Positions 31,681 through 41,774 of a stretch of 64,000 bases of DNA are shown piece by piece. Both the position numbers and the translations under genes were made by a program. Within the stretch, counting starts at the first letter, position 1. Each line of letters begins with the position of its first letter. Source of the DNA: Hyposmocoma kahamanoa (Eukaryota; Arthropoda; Insecta; Lepidoptera; Cosmopterigidae); NCBI RefSeq assembly GCF_003589595.1, contig NW_020654810.1, positions 22,491,068 to 22,555,067 of the forward strand, read 5' to 3'. The notes under the pieces were generated by a model that worked only from the letters and a program-made list of their open reading frames with translations, was not told the DNA's origin and searched no databases.

Positions 31681-31739
31681 GATAACTTTTTAACGAAATT
31701 ATTACCAACCATAACCAACCATGTCTATTTTTCATAAAA

Positions 31740-32010
31740 TTTTAAAAAACCGACCTCAAAGATTTGTGGAATTACATCTATTTGCCAAGTTTTATTGAAA
31801 TCGGTTAACAGAAAGTAGGTGTAACCAATAAACCGGATTCATACCCTAATTTGCCACGTTTAGAGGTGCAATATTTTCTTCAAATTTGAACGGGACCACT
31901 ATTAAGGTACCTCCTTTCCAACAAAGAAAAAATCATCGAAATCGGTACGCAAATATCGGGACTACACTGTACAATTGAAAACCTCCTCCTTTTTTGAAGT
32001 GGTTAAAAAA
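31740..32010 (+). repeat. Repeat D copy
   Basis: AAAAAACCGACCTCAAAGAT, GCCAAGTTTTATTGAAATCG, CTCCTTTCCAACAAAGAAAA and CTCCTCCTTTTTTGAAGTGG. About 270 bp. Confidence 0.75.
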
Positions 32011-32124
32011 GAATAGGACTATTTGTACTATTCTTTTGGACACACTGGCTCTGTGCACTACAATGCCATTGAAACAAAAGAAAGACACGTGATGGAGAAG
32101 TGCGTCTGCAGAAGAACCTTTTGA

Positions 32125-32375
32125 AATATACTATTTGTAACGCCAAGCAGTAATGTGGACGTTACTGCGTTCCGGTTTTGAAGGAAGTGGGTGCTGGTGA
32201 AACTGCAGGCACATAGGACTTGTCAACCTGTTGTTTTAGGTTGATGGGCGTGGTAGCATTGCCCTTCAAATCTTTGCGATTTAAAGTTCTGTGTGGCACT
32301 GCAACTGTTATGGACAGACTTGTCGCTTACCACCAGGCATGCAATTCGTTCACCCCGTTCGTTTTATATCATAAA
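32125..32375 (+). mobile_element. SINE-A copy, near full length
   Basis: CGCCAAGCAGTAATGTGGAC, GGTGCTGGTGAAACTGCAGG, TTTGCGATTTAAAGTTCTG, ACCAGGCATGCAATTCGTTC and TATATCATAAAACAAAAA. Confidence 0.8.
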
Positions 32376-33340
32376 ACAAAAACTCGATATTACGCAAGTT
32401 CAAAACTGTACTAATGAACAGTAGAAAAAATGTCCACGAAACGAACTTTCCCTGTATTTGTGTCCATGGACAGCCAGTTCCAATAAAATCACCACGCCAT
32501 ACAACTAGAACTGCAGAGCAAAACTGTGGCTAATAACCCAAATTCCTACGTAACCGACGGCAGACACCGACCGGCACCGATAATCCGAACAACCGCGTTG
32601 CTATGTTGTATTGTTATACAATATAATACACCACAAGGTCATGATTAGATTTTAATAACGCGTTGAGAAATTTGAGTAGATTTAGAGTACATTTTGTAAC
32701 TCTATTAACTACCAAGTTTGTTAACGTGTTCGTTTTAGATTTTTCTTACCTCAGAACGCTTCTTCGATGTGACAATAAAAACTTATTTTCTTTAGTTTGT
32801 TTATATAGTTTATTGTTCATGACTATGAAATCTTTTAATCGAATGAATGGGTGAATGATATGTTTGAATGAATGAATTATATGAATGATAATATATTAGT
32901 GAATGAGTTATATGAATGAGTGAATAGTATTTATTTGCATAAAGTATGATTTTAAGAAGATGGCATAATTATATCATAATTTGCCGATATTGGTATACAA
33001 ATCTATCGTCATTTTTATTCTAGAGTGTAATCATTTGCGAAAAAATTTCATAGTACAAGGGAAGATCTCTGACTGGCTACAGTTAATTTTACAAGCTTAC
33101 CAACATCATAAAAATAACAAAGAATAGTATTCCAAATTACGCTACGCGCAGCGGGCCGCTCCGCCGTTGGTCCGTAAAACGCTACCAGTACTAAAAGCGT
33201 TTACGGACCCACCTAGGTTCATAGGACGCTTTTGAGATTAAGTATTAAAGACAGTTATTAACATATTATTATAATAGCATACTATTGTCATGTCAATAAA
33301 ATAAAAAATCTCCTGCCGAATGCTGTTTAACTTTCATTTT
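32376..33340. other. Unassigned; GAAT microsatellite and possible LINE 3' end
   Basis: GAATGAATG-type repeats cover about 32838-32930 and run into GTATTTATTTGCATAAAGTA, the pattern of a minus-strand LINE tail also seen at 9.74 kb. A GC-richer pair of words (GCAGCGGGCCGCTCCGCC; GGTCCGTAAAACGC and GCGTTTACGGACC, inverted) lies at 33145-33215. No coding part recognised. Confidence 0.4.
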
Positions 33341-33344
33341 CTGA

Positions 33345-33800
33345 CCTGTGACCGAATGGTTACTTTGCTGGGCCGGGAGAAATATTTGTGTCGCTTACAT
33401 TTATTTCTCTCGTCAGTTTGGGTGTAATTTGTTGTTTTCTATGCGTGTATTTTTTTTATAATATCACGTGACGGGACGAACAAGTGGTGCGCCTGATGGT
33501 AAGTTACACGCCTGTCCGCAAAGATCTGAGGCGCACTGCCACTACGCCCGTCACCCTGAGACGTCACATGTGCGTGTAATTTCACCAGCACCCTTCTTAC
33601 CATTCAAAACCGTAACACAGTAATGCTGACATTACTGCTTGGCGGTAGAAATAGGTAAGGTGACAGTACTTCCCTGGACGAACTCTTTCACAAGGAGGTC
33701 TACTGCTACTCAACTCTATTGCTGCTTGCTGCACCCGTTGTGCAAGGTATCCTAGTGCTCATAGCCATGAGTGCGTACGTTGTTATTATTATTATCAAGA
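33345..33800 (+). mobile_element. SINE-C copy split by SINE-A
   Basis: GTGACCGAATGGTTACTTTG, GCTGGGCCGGGAGAAATATT and TTTATTTCTCTCGTCAGTTT to about 33449; beyond SINE-A, GCTCATAGCCATGAGTGCGT and a TTATTATTATTATC end (33760-33800) fit the SINE-C 3' end. Part of the head is deleted. Confidence 0.65.
33450..33715 (-). mobile_element. SINE-A copy inserted in SINE-C
   Basis: Complete order from TATAATATCACGTGACGGGA through TGGCGGTAGAAATAGGTAAG to GTCTACTGCTACTCAAC. Confidence 0.8.
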
Positions 33801-34049
33801 TATTTCACCAGGTAAGTGTAGGATTTCCCAAATGAGTTCCCGTTAATGGGATTAAGATGACCGCAAGAATGTAGTCAGGCATCGCTTCACCCAATTCCCT
33901 TCAGGTCAGACAGGTCTACATACGTTCTATGCGCCGACTTTGCGCCATTTTGCTAGAGTCACCACAATTTGCATAAAACAGTGGAAATTAGACCATATTG
34001 CGAATAGAAATAACAAGGTAAAATAACAACAAAAAACTGCTGTTTCTTT

Positions 34050-34190
34050 TTTATAATACCAATTCGGATGAAGCACAAACAAGTCGTGCGCCTGGTGGTA
34101 AGCGACACGCTTGTCCATGACAGTTGCAGTGCCACTCAGAGCTTTAAATCGCAAAGAACTTAAAGGCAAGGATCTCTACTGCTACTATTA
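34050..34190 (-). mobile_element. SINE-A 3' half
   Basis: TTTTATAATACCAATTCGGA, AACAAGTCGTGCGCCTGGTG, AGAGCTTTAAATCGCAAAGA, then directly GATCTCTACTGCTACTATT: a large internal deletion joins the two ends. Confidence 0.7.
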
Positions 34191-34695
34191 AAAATTTTTA
34201 AACGTAATTAACTTGTATTAACTTCGGTAGCCTTCTTAAGTATTTCATAATAGGTCCTGAATAAACATTTTATCTATCTATACGATTTCTATCAATTCGC
34301 GACTTATATTATTGATTAGGTCAATTATCATTTTAAGGAGTATGTTTTAAATACCCTTTTCCTGATTTGAATTGACAGTTAAAAATGACGTTTAAATAAA
34401 TCTGCAACCAAGACAGGTAACGCCAGTGTAGTGTACATTTTATAACAATAAAATTATTTATTTATTATTTTGGCGTATGCCAGGAATATTCAAATGGGGA
34501 CAAAAAGAATCCGTTAGTACAATAATTATTAATAATAATCCTTTTGATTAGTGCAACAAAAAATATAAGGAAGCTGTTTTAAGAAAAAATTGAGATCCCC
34601 TATGAGGAATCACTATAAACACCATAAACAAAGTTGAAAGGCATTGTGAAAAACGAGATTTAATTAAAAGAAATCTATTAATAGGAAACTTTTTC
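34191..34695. other. Unassigned AT-rich DNA
   Basis: Nothing recognised. Confidence 0.4.
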
Positions 34696-34699
34696 CTGA

Positions 34700-34890
34700 C
34701 GATTTAAAACCGGAAAAATAGTTTCATTTTGTATGTGTAACAATCGCGTAAACCTAAGAACTCGAGAAATCAAATAAGTACATTGAACATCCTGATCATG
34801 ATATTGTATTACAACGAAATTCAATTATTTTTTGTAAAATTACTCCACTAGTTTGTTGTAATATTAATACAAAACTCGAACACTAAGAAA
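34700..34890. repeat. Repeat E half and SINE-B 3' end
   Basis: 34705-34768: CCGGAAAAATAGTTTCATTT and ACAATCGCGTAAACCTAAGA (Repeat E). 34815-34890, minus strand: AATATTACAACAAACTAGTG with GTGTTCGAGTTTTGTATTAA (SINE-B 3' end). Confidence 0.6.
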
Positions 34891-35159
34891 AAGAGATCTG
34901 TTGCAAAATTATATTTAATATTTTTTAGTATTGGAAATGTATATTACAAGCGACGCTAATAAAAAAAATGTATTCATCAAGTTCCAATTGAAAATGTACA
35001 CACTGATGAAATTGACTAAAGCATTGCAAAATACAAATCGTGTGAGTAATAGTAAAGACGGAAAAACTGCGAAATAACCAAAAGAGAAAGGTTAACGCGC
35101 TTGTGGCATAATCCGCCAGAATACAACCATTTCCATGGTGACTGACAAATTAATTCCAG

Positions 35160-35530
35160 CCATTTTTTAGGGCCAGGAATGCTGCCTACATAGGATCCAC
35201 GGTGGCAACACTTCTTAACAGAAATTAATGTCTGTAAGCGGGACAAACCCACGTTTTACTGGACGCCTGGTCACGCTAAGCACTAGACCGACACAAAACG
35301 TGCACTCACACAGGTTCCACCTTTCGCGCCGAGTGCACGTCGCTTCCCGCGTGTTTTTTGTAATCCTTCTATTTACGTTCATAAACCCCACGCAGAGTTC
35401 GTTTATTAATATCAGTATTAATCATGGTATTATTAAGCAGCTAAGTATTTTAGTGCAGTGTAGTGTTGTGCGTCTGTGTTTTGGATTTTGCTTTTTTACC
35501 GTTAATTACGCAGGTATGTTAAGAATTTGG
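35160..35530 (+). promoter_or_regulatory. Weak candidate promoter and noncoding first exon
   Basis: A block free of the common repeats. An insect-type initiator TCAGT occurs at 35412-35416 and a strong 5' splice-site match, CAG|GTATGT, spans 35511-35519. The ~100 bases between contain one ATG followed within seven codons by a stop, as in a 5' UTR. A 120-codon frame (35228-35590) crosses the block but shows no domain. This is inference from short motifs; a chance match is quite possible. Confidence 0.2.
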
Positions 35531-36024
35531 TCGTTAGTACTTGTAAAAAAGATAATAATAACAAGTGTTCGTATAGTTGCTGGGATTTGAAATTATAATT
35601 TAGTATATAAGGTGCTTTCCTATGTCGGAATAATCAATTTTATCAAGGTCCTCTACATGTTTATTCAGCTACTCGTATTTGCCTAACTAAAAATAAAAAT
35701 ATGATTATTCGTAGTAGTAATAAGTTTCAAAGTCCCTATACTGCAGTCCTTATCATAGACAACGTAATCGACAATTTTAGCGAAATTTAATTATTAACAT
35801 GGCTTCTCTATATGCGGTTTTTTATATCTTTTTTAGTTTCAGTTGTATTGTTAAACAAAGTCGGCGTAATTGACATTTTTCAAAAAAATAGAAATTGAGT
35901 AAACCGATATGGCTGACACCAAAACGTTTTTTCCTCTCAAAAGTTACCAAACTATATAGCAAATGCGTTGTTAATGATAATGAGGGCAGTATAGATGAAG
36001 TTTAATAGACACAAAGAAATATCT
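35531..36024. other. Unassigned AT-rich DNA
   Basis: Nothing recognised. If the candidate first exon were real, this would be intron. Confidence 0.4.
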
Positions 36025-36220
36025 ATTGAAACCTTCTGCCGTTTTAAAAACAATTGTTACACATTGGATATGAAACTATTATTTGAGACCTAAATCTCGT
36101 GAATTTGCATTAAAATTAGACATAACTGGTTGATGACTTTACTATATCAATCGGCCGTGAGCATGGGACCTGTATAACTAAACTTTGTTTGAAAAAAGAA
36201 AACAAATATACGCGATTTCT
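36025..36220. repeat. Repeat E copy (decayed foldback)
   Basis: AACAATTGTTACACATTGGA, TATGAAACTATTATTTGAGA, GAGCATGGGACCTGTATAAC and AAAACAAATATACGCGATTT mark the two arms. Confidence 0.55.
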
Positions 36221-36409
36221 GTCCGAAGAAGCCGTAGTAACCCAATGATTTTTTTCTACCACCTTAAGCAGGGTCTCGCACATCTGAGCTTCTCGGAATT
36301 GATTTGGGAAATGTAATTTGAAATTTACCATACGCTTTCGGTAAAGGAAAACATCGTGATGAAATCGAAGAAGATTCACAAAGCTTCGGAATACATGTGA
36401 AGTACTCAA

Positions 36410-36515
36410 ATCGAGTTTGGCCAGCGTGGCGGACTATGACCTAAACCGTCGTCTGAAAGCAGACCCGTACCCAACAATGGAACGAAGGAAATGGGTTGAT
36501 GATGATGAGATCTTA
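36410..36515 (+). mobile_element. LINE extreme 3' end
   Basis: GCGGACTATGACCTAAACCG, CAGACCCGTACCCAACAATG and GGGTTGATGATGATGAGATC follow the order of the common lepidopteran LINE end whose tail is a GAT repeat. No coding part remains. Confidence 0.6.
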
Positions 36516-36984
36516 AAAAATTTTACATTTCCATCATAATACCGTACTTTACAGGCGGACATCAAGTTCAATCGGACACAATACCTAGTAAAACATTTTT
36601 AAACCCTTTAATAGATGTAACACAATGATTTTAAATCTAGTTTTTCACACGTTTGTCTTAACTGTTGGTACTAACGACATTCCACTACATTGCTAAATCG
36701 TTAATTGTAAAGGCATTTTGTTTTACGTATCATTAATCGAAACTTAAAATTTCTGGTTTAATTACCTAACAAACCATAGTGAAAGTGTTTCACACTATAA
36801 TGCAATTTTTATACGTACATCTACAGGGACTTAAGAGTCTTTACTACCTCAGCTTTTTCTTTTTTTTTTTTTGTTTTGTTTTGTTTTTTTTTGCCACAAA
36901 TTTTTCTTTTGCCAACCTCGGTGACCTAACTGTTTGCGGTTCTATTCCCGATAGAACCAATTTGCAAATGATCAGAAAGTTTCT
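36516..36984. other. Unassigned; possible tRNA-like scrap
   Basis: A T-rich run is at 36857-36892. At 36895-36950 ACCTCGGTGACCTAACTG and GCGGTTCTATTCCCG resemble a truncated tRNA-headed SINE, perhaps the type at 39105-39190. No other feature. Confidence 0.35.
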
Positions 36985-37112
36985 GCGATCTGGATTTTGA
37001 GGGGTAAGGATGCTGGTGAAATTACAGGCACATGGGACTTGTCAATTTATGTCTCAGAGTGACGGGCGCATTGGCAGACAGGCGTGTCCCGTAACTTGGT
37101 ATCATAAAAAAT
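36985..37112 (+). mobile_element. SINE-A fragment
   Basis: GGATGCTGGTGAAATTACAG, GACTTGTCAATTTATGTCTC and GACAGGCGTGTCCCGTAAC, ending TATCATAAAAAA; two internal deletions. Confidence 0.7.
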
Positions 37113-37339
37113 TTACTGTTCTAAATTGGTTCTGATTTGGATGTTCTGGGAAGTGCCCCAGATTGAATGCCGTTGTTGCTGTATCATAGTACAGGGAATT
37201 CCCAAGTTTGAGACCAGGCAATTGGTGTATTGTCTAGCAAATTATTATTATTAGTTTTAGCCGACTTTAGACTTAACATGCATAAAGCTGAGATCAAATT
37301 CATCAGACCTGAAAATATTACCAATAATTCTCTTTTTCG
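37113..37339. other. Unassigned
   Basis: Nothing recognised. Confidence 0.4.
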
Positions 37340-37560
37340 ATTGGCTACACAACAGTTAATCAACGTGGAAATGACATATTTTTTCGGATCTATATCGCGT
37401 GTATTTATTTATTTTTCAAAGTAATGTTTCACAGGTCCCATCAAAAGTCCGACGAAACGTTGATTCGTTTCAAACGATTTAGTTCCGAAAAAATAGTTTC
37501 ATTTCTTTATGTGAAGCAATCCCAAGAATAACTGTTTCAAAGATCAAAACAGTTATCAAC
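37340..37560. repeat. Repeat E copy (foldback)
   Basis: TTTTTTCGGATCTATATCGC, ATTTTTCAAAGTAATGTTTC, CACAGGTCCC in the left arm; GTTCCGAAAAAATAGTTTCA and TTTATGTGAAGCAATCCC in the right arm. Confidence 0.6.
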
Positions 37561-37824
37561 ATAAATATATGATGCTTCATAACCCGGGTCATTATAGTAG
37601 ATGACTGTAGTTTTTTCTTTGTATAGAAATAACCCGCAATTTTGCTAGACCTTGAACTATACCTGCGTTGTAGGAAAACTTATTTGCTAGGTTTTTTCTA
37701 AAGATGCTTATCTGATAAAAATGTAATTTTTGTGACTTTTTGTTTGTTGTTATCGTACAGTCGCATGACTTCTTGACTTGTTTGATTATTATATTTGCAT
37801 AGGTATCACAAGACAATGGTTTTC

Positions 37825-38045
37825 TTCTTTTTTTATGATACCAAGTAACGGAACGAACAAGTCATGCGCTTGATGGTAAGCGAACGCCTGTCCCTAACAG
37901 TTGAAACGCCACTCAGAATTTTAAAATACGAAGATCTGAAGGGCACTGCCACTGCGGCACCCTGAGACATAAGTTGAAAAATCTCATGTGCCTGTAATTT
38001 CACCAGCACCAAAAAACCGGAACGCAGTAATGCTCACGGTTACCT
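37825..38045 (-). mobile_element. SINE-A copy
   Basis: TTTATGATACCAAGTAACGG, AACAAGTCATGCGCTTGATG, GAAGATCTGAAGGGCACTGC and ACCGGAACGCAGTAATGCTC. It is broken at about 38038, where the MITE half copy begins. Confidence 0.75.
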
Positions 38046-38120
38046 AGCAGTACCTCGAAATGACATTTTCCAGAAATAACGTTTGGTCGAAATTTCATAA
38101 CCTCGAAAGTATTGAGAATG
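38040..38120. mobile_element. Half copy of the 24.2-kb MITE family
   Basis: GGTTACCTAGCAGTACCTCG, AAATGACATTTTCCAGAAAT, AACGTTTGGTCGAAATTTCA, TAACCTCGAAAGTA matches the left arm of the element at 24225-24491. The right arm is missing. Confidence 0.65.
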
Positions 38121-38653
38121 CGTTAATTTCTTTGGTTTATTGTGGCCAATATACTTAAATTTGCCACGACTTACACTATGCACTAATAAGCCTTATAAGT
38201 CTTCATCGTTATTCATGATATTCACAAACCCCGTTACGTCAAAAAAAACATAATTGCATGAACAATTATTGACTCATATATACCATGTATCGAAGTTTGA
38301 TCATGTTCCTCATCTACACTCCGATGCGTTGGAACGTCCAGTTATTAAGGTCAGCTGCGCAGGCGCCCGTCACGCTTCACCGATCGCAATTACACCGCGG
38401 CGTGAAGTAACTATAGTAACCTGAAACGGATCATACCTTGTAATTTATGTAATAATTATCTGTTAATTACTTTTAGACGTTGGTGAGAGTTCTATACAGT
38501 TTAATAACAAAATTGCTATCACAATAATTTGCTTTTAATGTGCCAGATAACCACATCAAGTACCTGGTGGAATTCTAGCGAATTACCTGTACTATGAGAA
38601 CCAGAGTAACGGCATTGACTCTGAGGCATTTCCCAGAACACGCAGATTAGTGG
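38121..38653. other. Unassigned
   Basis: A GC-richer patch at 38335-38405 has no recognisable content. Nothing else seen. Confidence 0.4.
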
Positions 38654-38878
38654 CCCTATTCTCGAAGCACGAAATAGCTACGGCCGTTTTCCCACTCTGG
38701 ATGACCTACAAACTTGAATTTCGATCTGGACTAGAACTAATTAACGCGATTTCGAAAGGCATTTCGAACGGGCCTATTTGACAGTGTCGAAGTGGCCCTG
38801 TCTTTTTGTTGACGGGCTTCGGGAGTGGCGTATGGCATCCATGTTGGAAAATACGAATTTCGAGTTTCGAGAGTAGGG
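38654..38878. mobile_element. ~225-bp MITE
   Basis: CCCTATTCTCGAAGCACGAA at the left and CGAGTTTCGAGAGTAGGG at the right are imperfect inverted repeats (about 5 mismatches in 22). Internally, AATTTCGATCTGG and TTTCGAAAGGCATTTCGAAC add shorter inverted words. A target duplication is not clear, so the outer borders are uncertain by a few bases. Confidence 0.6.
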
Positions 38879-38904
38879 TTCCTGAACCAGTTTAGAAATA
38901 GTTA

Positions 38905-39075
38905 TTAACTACAAAGATTCTTAGAAAAATCAAAAAATCATCGAACCAGCACTATCATGTAATCCGTGCCAGATGCTCTTCCAATTAAACAAGTGCACAA
39001 ACCAGCAGACCTCACGATTTTTTTCTATTTTCTTCTTGCAGATCTTTGTTTTTGGTTTTTAACGATGTTTTTGCT
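38905..39075 (-). mobile_element. SINE-B copy, decayed
   Basis: Minus-strand order kept: TGAGGTCTGCTGGTTTGTGC, a damaged tRNA-like region, ATGATTTTTTGATTTTTCTA; the plus-strand block GATCTTTGTTTTTGGTTTTT marks its inner boundary. Confidence 0.6.
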
Positions 39076-39104
39076 GTAGCGCCTTTTTCGCGATTTAGAA
39101 ATGT

Positions 39105-39190
39105 TTATTTCCCAAATCGGTCCCACCGGGAATCGGACCCGAAACCTCCACATCCTGCGGCCACAGCGTAAACCGTTAGCGAGGTCGTCA
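39105..39190 (-). mobile_element. tRNA-headed SINE fragment (third tRNA-like family)
   Basis: Minus strand: GACCTCGCTAACGGTTTACG (A-box region) and TCGGGTCCGATTCCCGGTGG (B box and T-arm). The spacing is tRNA-like. It differs from SINE-B and SINE-C heads. No tail is identified. Confidence 0.55.
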
Positions 39191-40189
39191 AAATTAACGC
39201 ATTCTCTGCGGCAAAATACAATCATGTCATCACCGTTACTCCACTGATGTTTTCATTCTCATTCAGTTCTCTTGCTACTTTTGGTATACCAGTGCAGTGT
39301 GAACAATTACTACCTGTTCTAGAACATTATCTTTACACCATTCATAACCGGCGCGGTATCGACAAGTTATAAAGCTTGTTAAACACCTGCTATTGTTTCG
39401 AGAATGGCGCTATGCAACGCATATTGTTCTCAAAACTGGTTTTCACCGCCTTGTAACCTTGAACTCATTTGCTGCAAATGTTTCAACCCGAGAATACAGT
39501 CCCTATAGATTTTTCTATTTAGGCCTCCACAATGTAAATATTACGATCCTCAGCTTGTATATCAAGATATTAGTGGCGAGGAGTCCATACAAGATGATTC
39601 CGATCGTAGTAGATATTGAGCGATAAATATCTTCAGCAACATTTGTTGCGTAACTTATACATCGACTTACCGTTTTCAAATATCTGTTCTTCTACAATGC
39701 ACGATATACCAATTTGTGTTCCCCTGTATTCTTATTTGTATACCGCATGCTTAAAATAATACCGTGCCTAAACGAAAATCGCGCTTTTTCAAATTAAAAA
39801 TTAAAAATTATTAACATTTTCATGAACTTTAAACGTTTCCCGAAAATTGGCTTATACTTTTAGGGACAGTATTGGGTTCAACGTGGAATGCAAGTAATAA
39901 ATGTTTGTTTATTGCATTAGCCTCGTAATTATTCCACAAGTTATAATTTTTACAATCTTGTGGTCAGGTATAAACAGTATCCAGAACACCTATGTTAACG
40001 ACGCGGTTAACTTTAAGTTCAGTGGTAAATGTGTCATGTTTCTGTGTATTTGATAAATAAAAAGAGCGATTCTTTCAAAAAGACAGCCTGCAAGCCTTAT
40101 TTTCATTTTATTTACAAACTAATTAGTTAATTGTAATTAAATTTTATTGAATGTCGGATATTTCACCACCATGATGCTCAATTTTTTTT
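39191..40189. other. Unassigned
   Basis: The plus-strand frame at 39393-39626 has no recognisable domain. Otherwise AT-rich DNA. Confidence 0.4.
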
Positions 40190-40400
40190 TAATTACTTCT
40201 CTAGTTTGTTATAATTATTTTAAAAAAATCGAACACTTAGAATAAATTCACTTCGATGCGGTTTGATTCGAACCAACGTCTCCCAGCAAACCGTGCCAAA
40301 CGCTATGCCAACTAAGCAACGGAATAAACCAACGGATCTCACAAATATTTTCCATGTGTTTTTGTTGCAGATCTTTGTTTGTTTTTTTTAACTAGTTCTA
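40190..40400 (-). mobile_element. SINE-B copy
   Basis: Minus strand: GTGAGATCCGTTGGTTTATT, GCTTAGTTGGCATAGCG, GGTTCGAATCAAACCGC, GTGTTCGATTTTTTTAAAAT. The first third is missing. Confidence 0.75.
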
Positions 40401-41029
40401 TCGTGTTAACTACTGTAGTTACAATGAAATTTATCAAATATTAAATAAGGCTGTTCTGGAATGCGTGTGATACGTATTCCAGTGCTTTACCATCGCACGC
40501 TTCGTCTACTTCTATATGGTGCATAACCGAATCTACCCGCTTGAACAGAATAATGTGGAAACTGTCCACGCTTAGATGTCCACCGACTCATCAATCATAC
40601 GATCAGCTTGAAGTAATCTCTCATCGTTCTAAGATTTAGTAGGCTTTTCATTTGTATCGGTTACAATCTTCTTAAGCTCTGTTCTTACAGAAATTACCAA
40701 CAAAGAAACCAGCAGAATCAAGGTAACCAATTGTCTATCACATGTCATTACCATTAAATCCCAGATGTACAGTACACCTTCCTTCCAATTCGTACCATTG
40801 TTAGGAACGATTGTTCTTAACACAATGAGTATTGTGGTTAACAGACGTCTGTATCCTCTACCTTATCTCAACCTTAGATTTATAAATTGAAACCTAATGT
40901 TTATAGATTTAAAGTTGGCTTAAGGAAATAGAAAATCTCTCGCGGATCGGGAACCAACCGTCGACATTCGACGAAAAACAAAGGTTGATGACGTGGGTAA
41001 CGCATCAACCTTTAAGCTGGATATTTGAC
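40401..41029. other. Unassigned
   Basis: A short hairpin (CTGGAAT with ATTCCAG) lies at 40454-40481. The minus-strand frame at 40629-40823 shows a hydrophobic stretch but no domain. Nothing supported. Confidence 0.35.
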
Positions 41030-41245
41030 TAGACGAGAGGATGGACGATGGACCAAAGCAGTCACGGAATTGTGGGCAAGAAAAACAAAAAGGCCAGTGG
41101 ACAGACCACCGCATTGGCCCAACAGTATCGTCAGATTTGCGGGATCGCGCTGGGTGCGGATAGCGCGGGATCGTAAAAATTGAAGCAATAGTGGCCTATA
41201 CCCAATAGTAGGTTGATGTTGGCTGACTATGATGATATTGATCAA
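41030..41245 (+). pseudogene. LINE reverse transcriptase C-terminus
   Basis: Plus strand, in two frames: GWTMDQSSHGIVGKKNKKA, then RPPHWPNSIVRFAGSRWVRI and ARDRKN before a stop. The same family as 16559-16760 in the opposite orientation (IVRFTESRWVRIA there). The 3' UTR shows GGCTGACTATGATGATATTG. Frameshifted and truncated. Confidence 0.75.
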
Positions 41246-41612
41246 GGAAATACGATTATCACTTTTACGAGGTCAGTTGAGTGAATCCTTATAAAGATTC
41301 GAGGTAGGTCATTAGGAAAGTGTTAAAACGTATTATGTGTGACTTAAAAGTGAGCTTCGTAGTAGTGATCACCCTTTTAGGCCATCGGCTTGCTTAAAAA
41401 ATAGATTCCAACTTAATTGAGTGGAATTATCTCCCTTTGCAGCATTTTCTAAGTACCTTTAACATCGGGAATTTAAATTTTGTATACTCTTACAAACCAA
41501 TACACTGTAACATCAAAAACAGCACTTTGAGAGAATGGTGCAAAAATTATTCTTTGGTTTTTGTAACATAAATAAAAGATACGTCATAATTGACTTTGCA
41601 ACATAAGTCATT
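41246..41612. other. Unassigned
   Basis: Nothing recognised up to the TA at 41613 that flanks the Tc1-like element. Confidence 0.4.
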
Positions 41613-41614
41613 TA

Positions 41615-41640
41615 CACTACCGTCCAAAAGTTTGGAATCA
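41615..41640. repeat. Left terminal inverted repeat of the Tc1-like element
   Basis: Begins CACTACCGTCCAAAAG and is exactly complementary to 43187-43212. Confidence 0.95.
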
Positions 41641-41774
41641 CTAGGGTAATTTTAATTTAAACGACTGTAATATGTGTAAAGTATACTTTATTACACTTTA
41701 ATCTTAATTACACCTTAGATTAGCATTCAGTTAAATAGAATCAGTACAAATAAAAACAAAGTATACAGTTTTCG

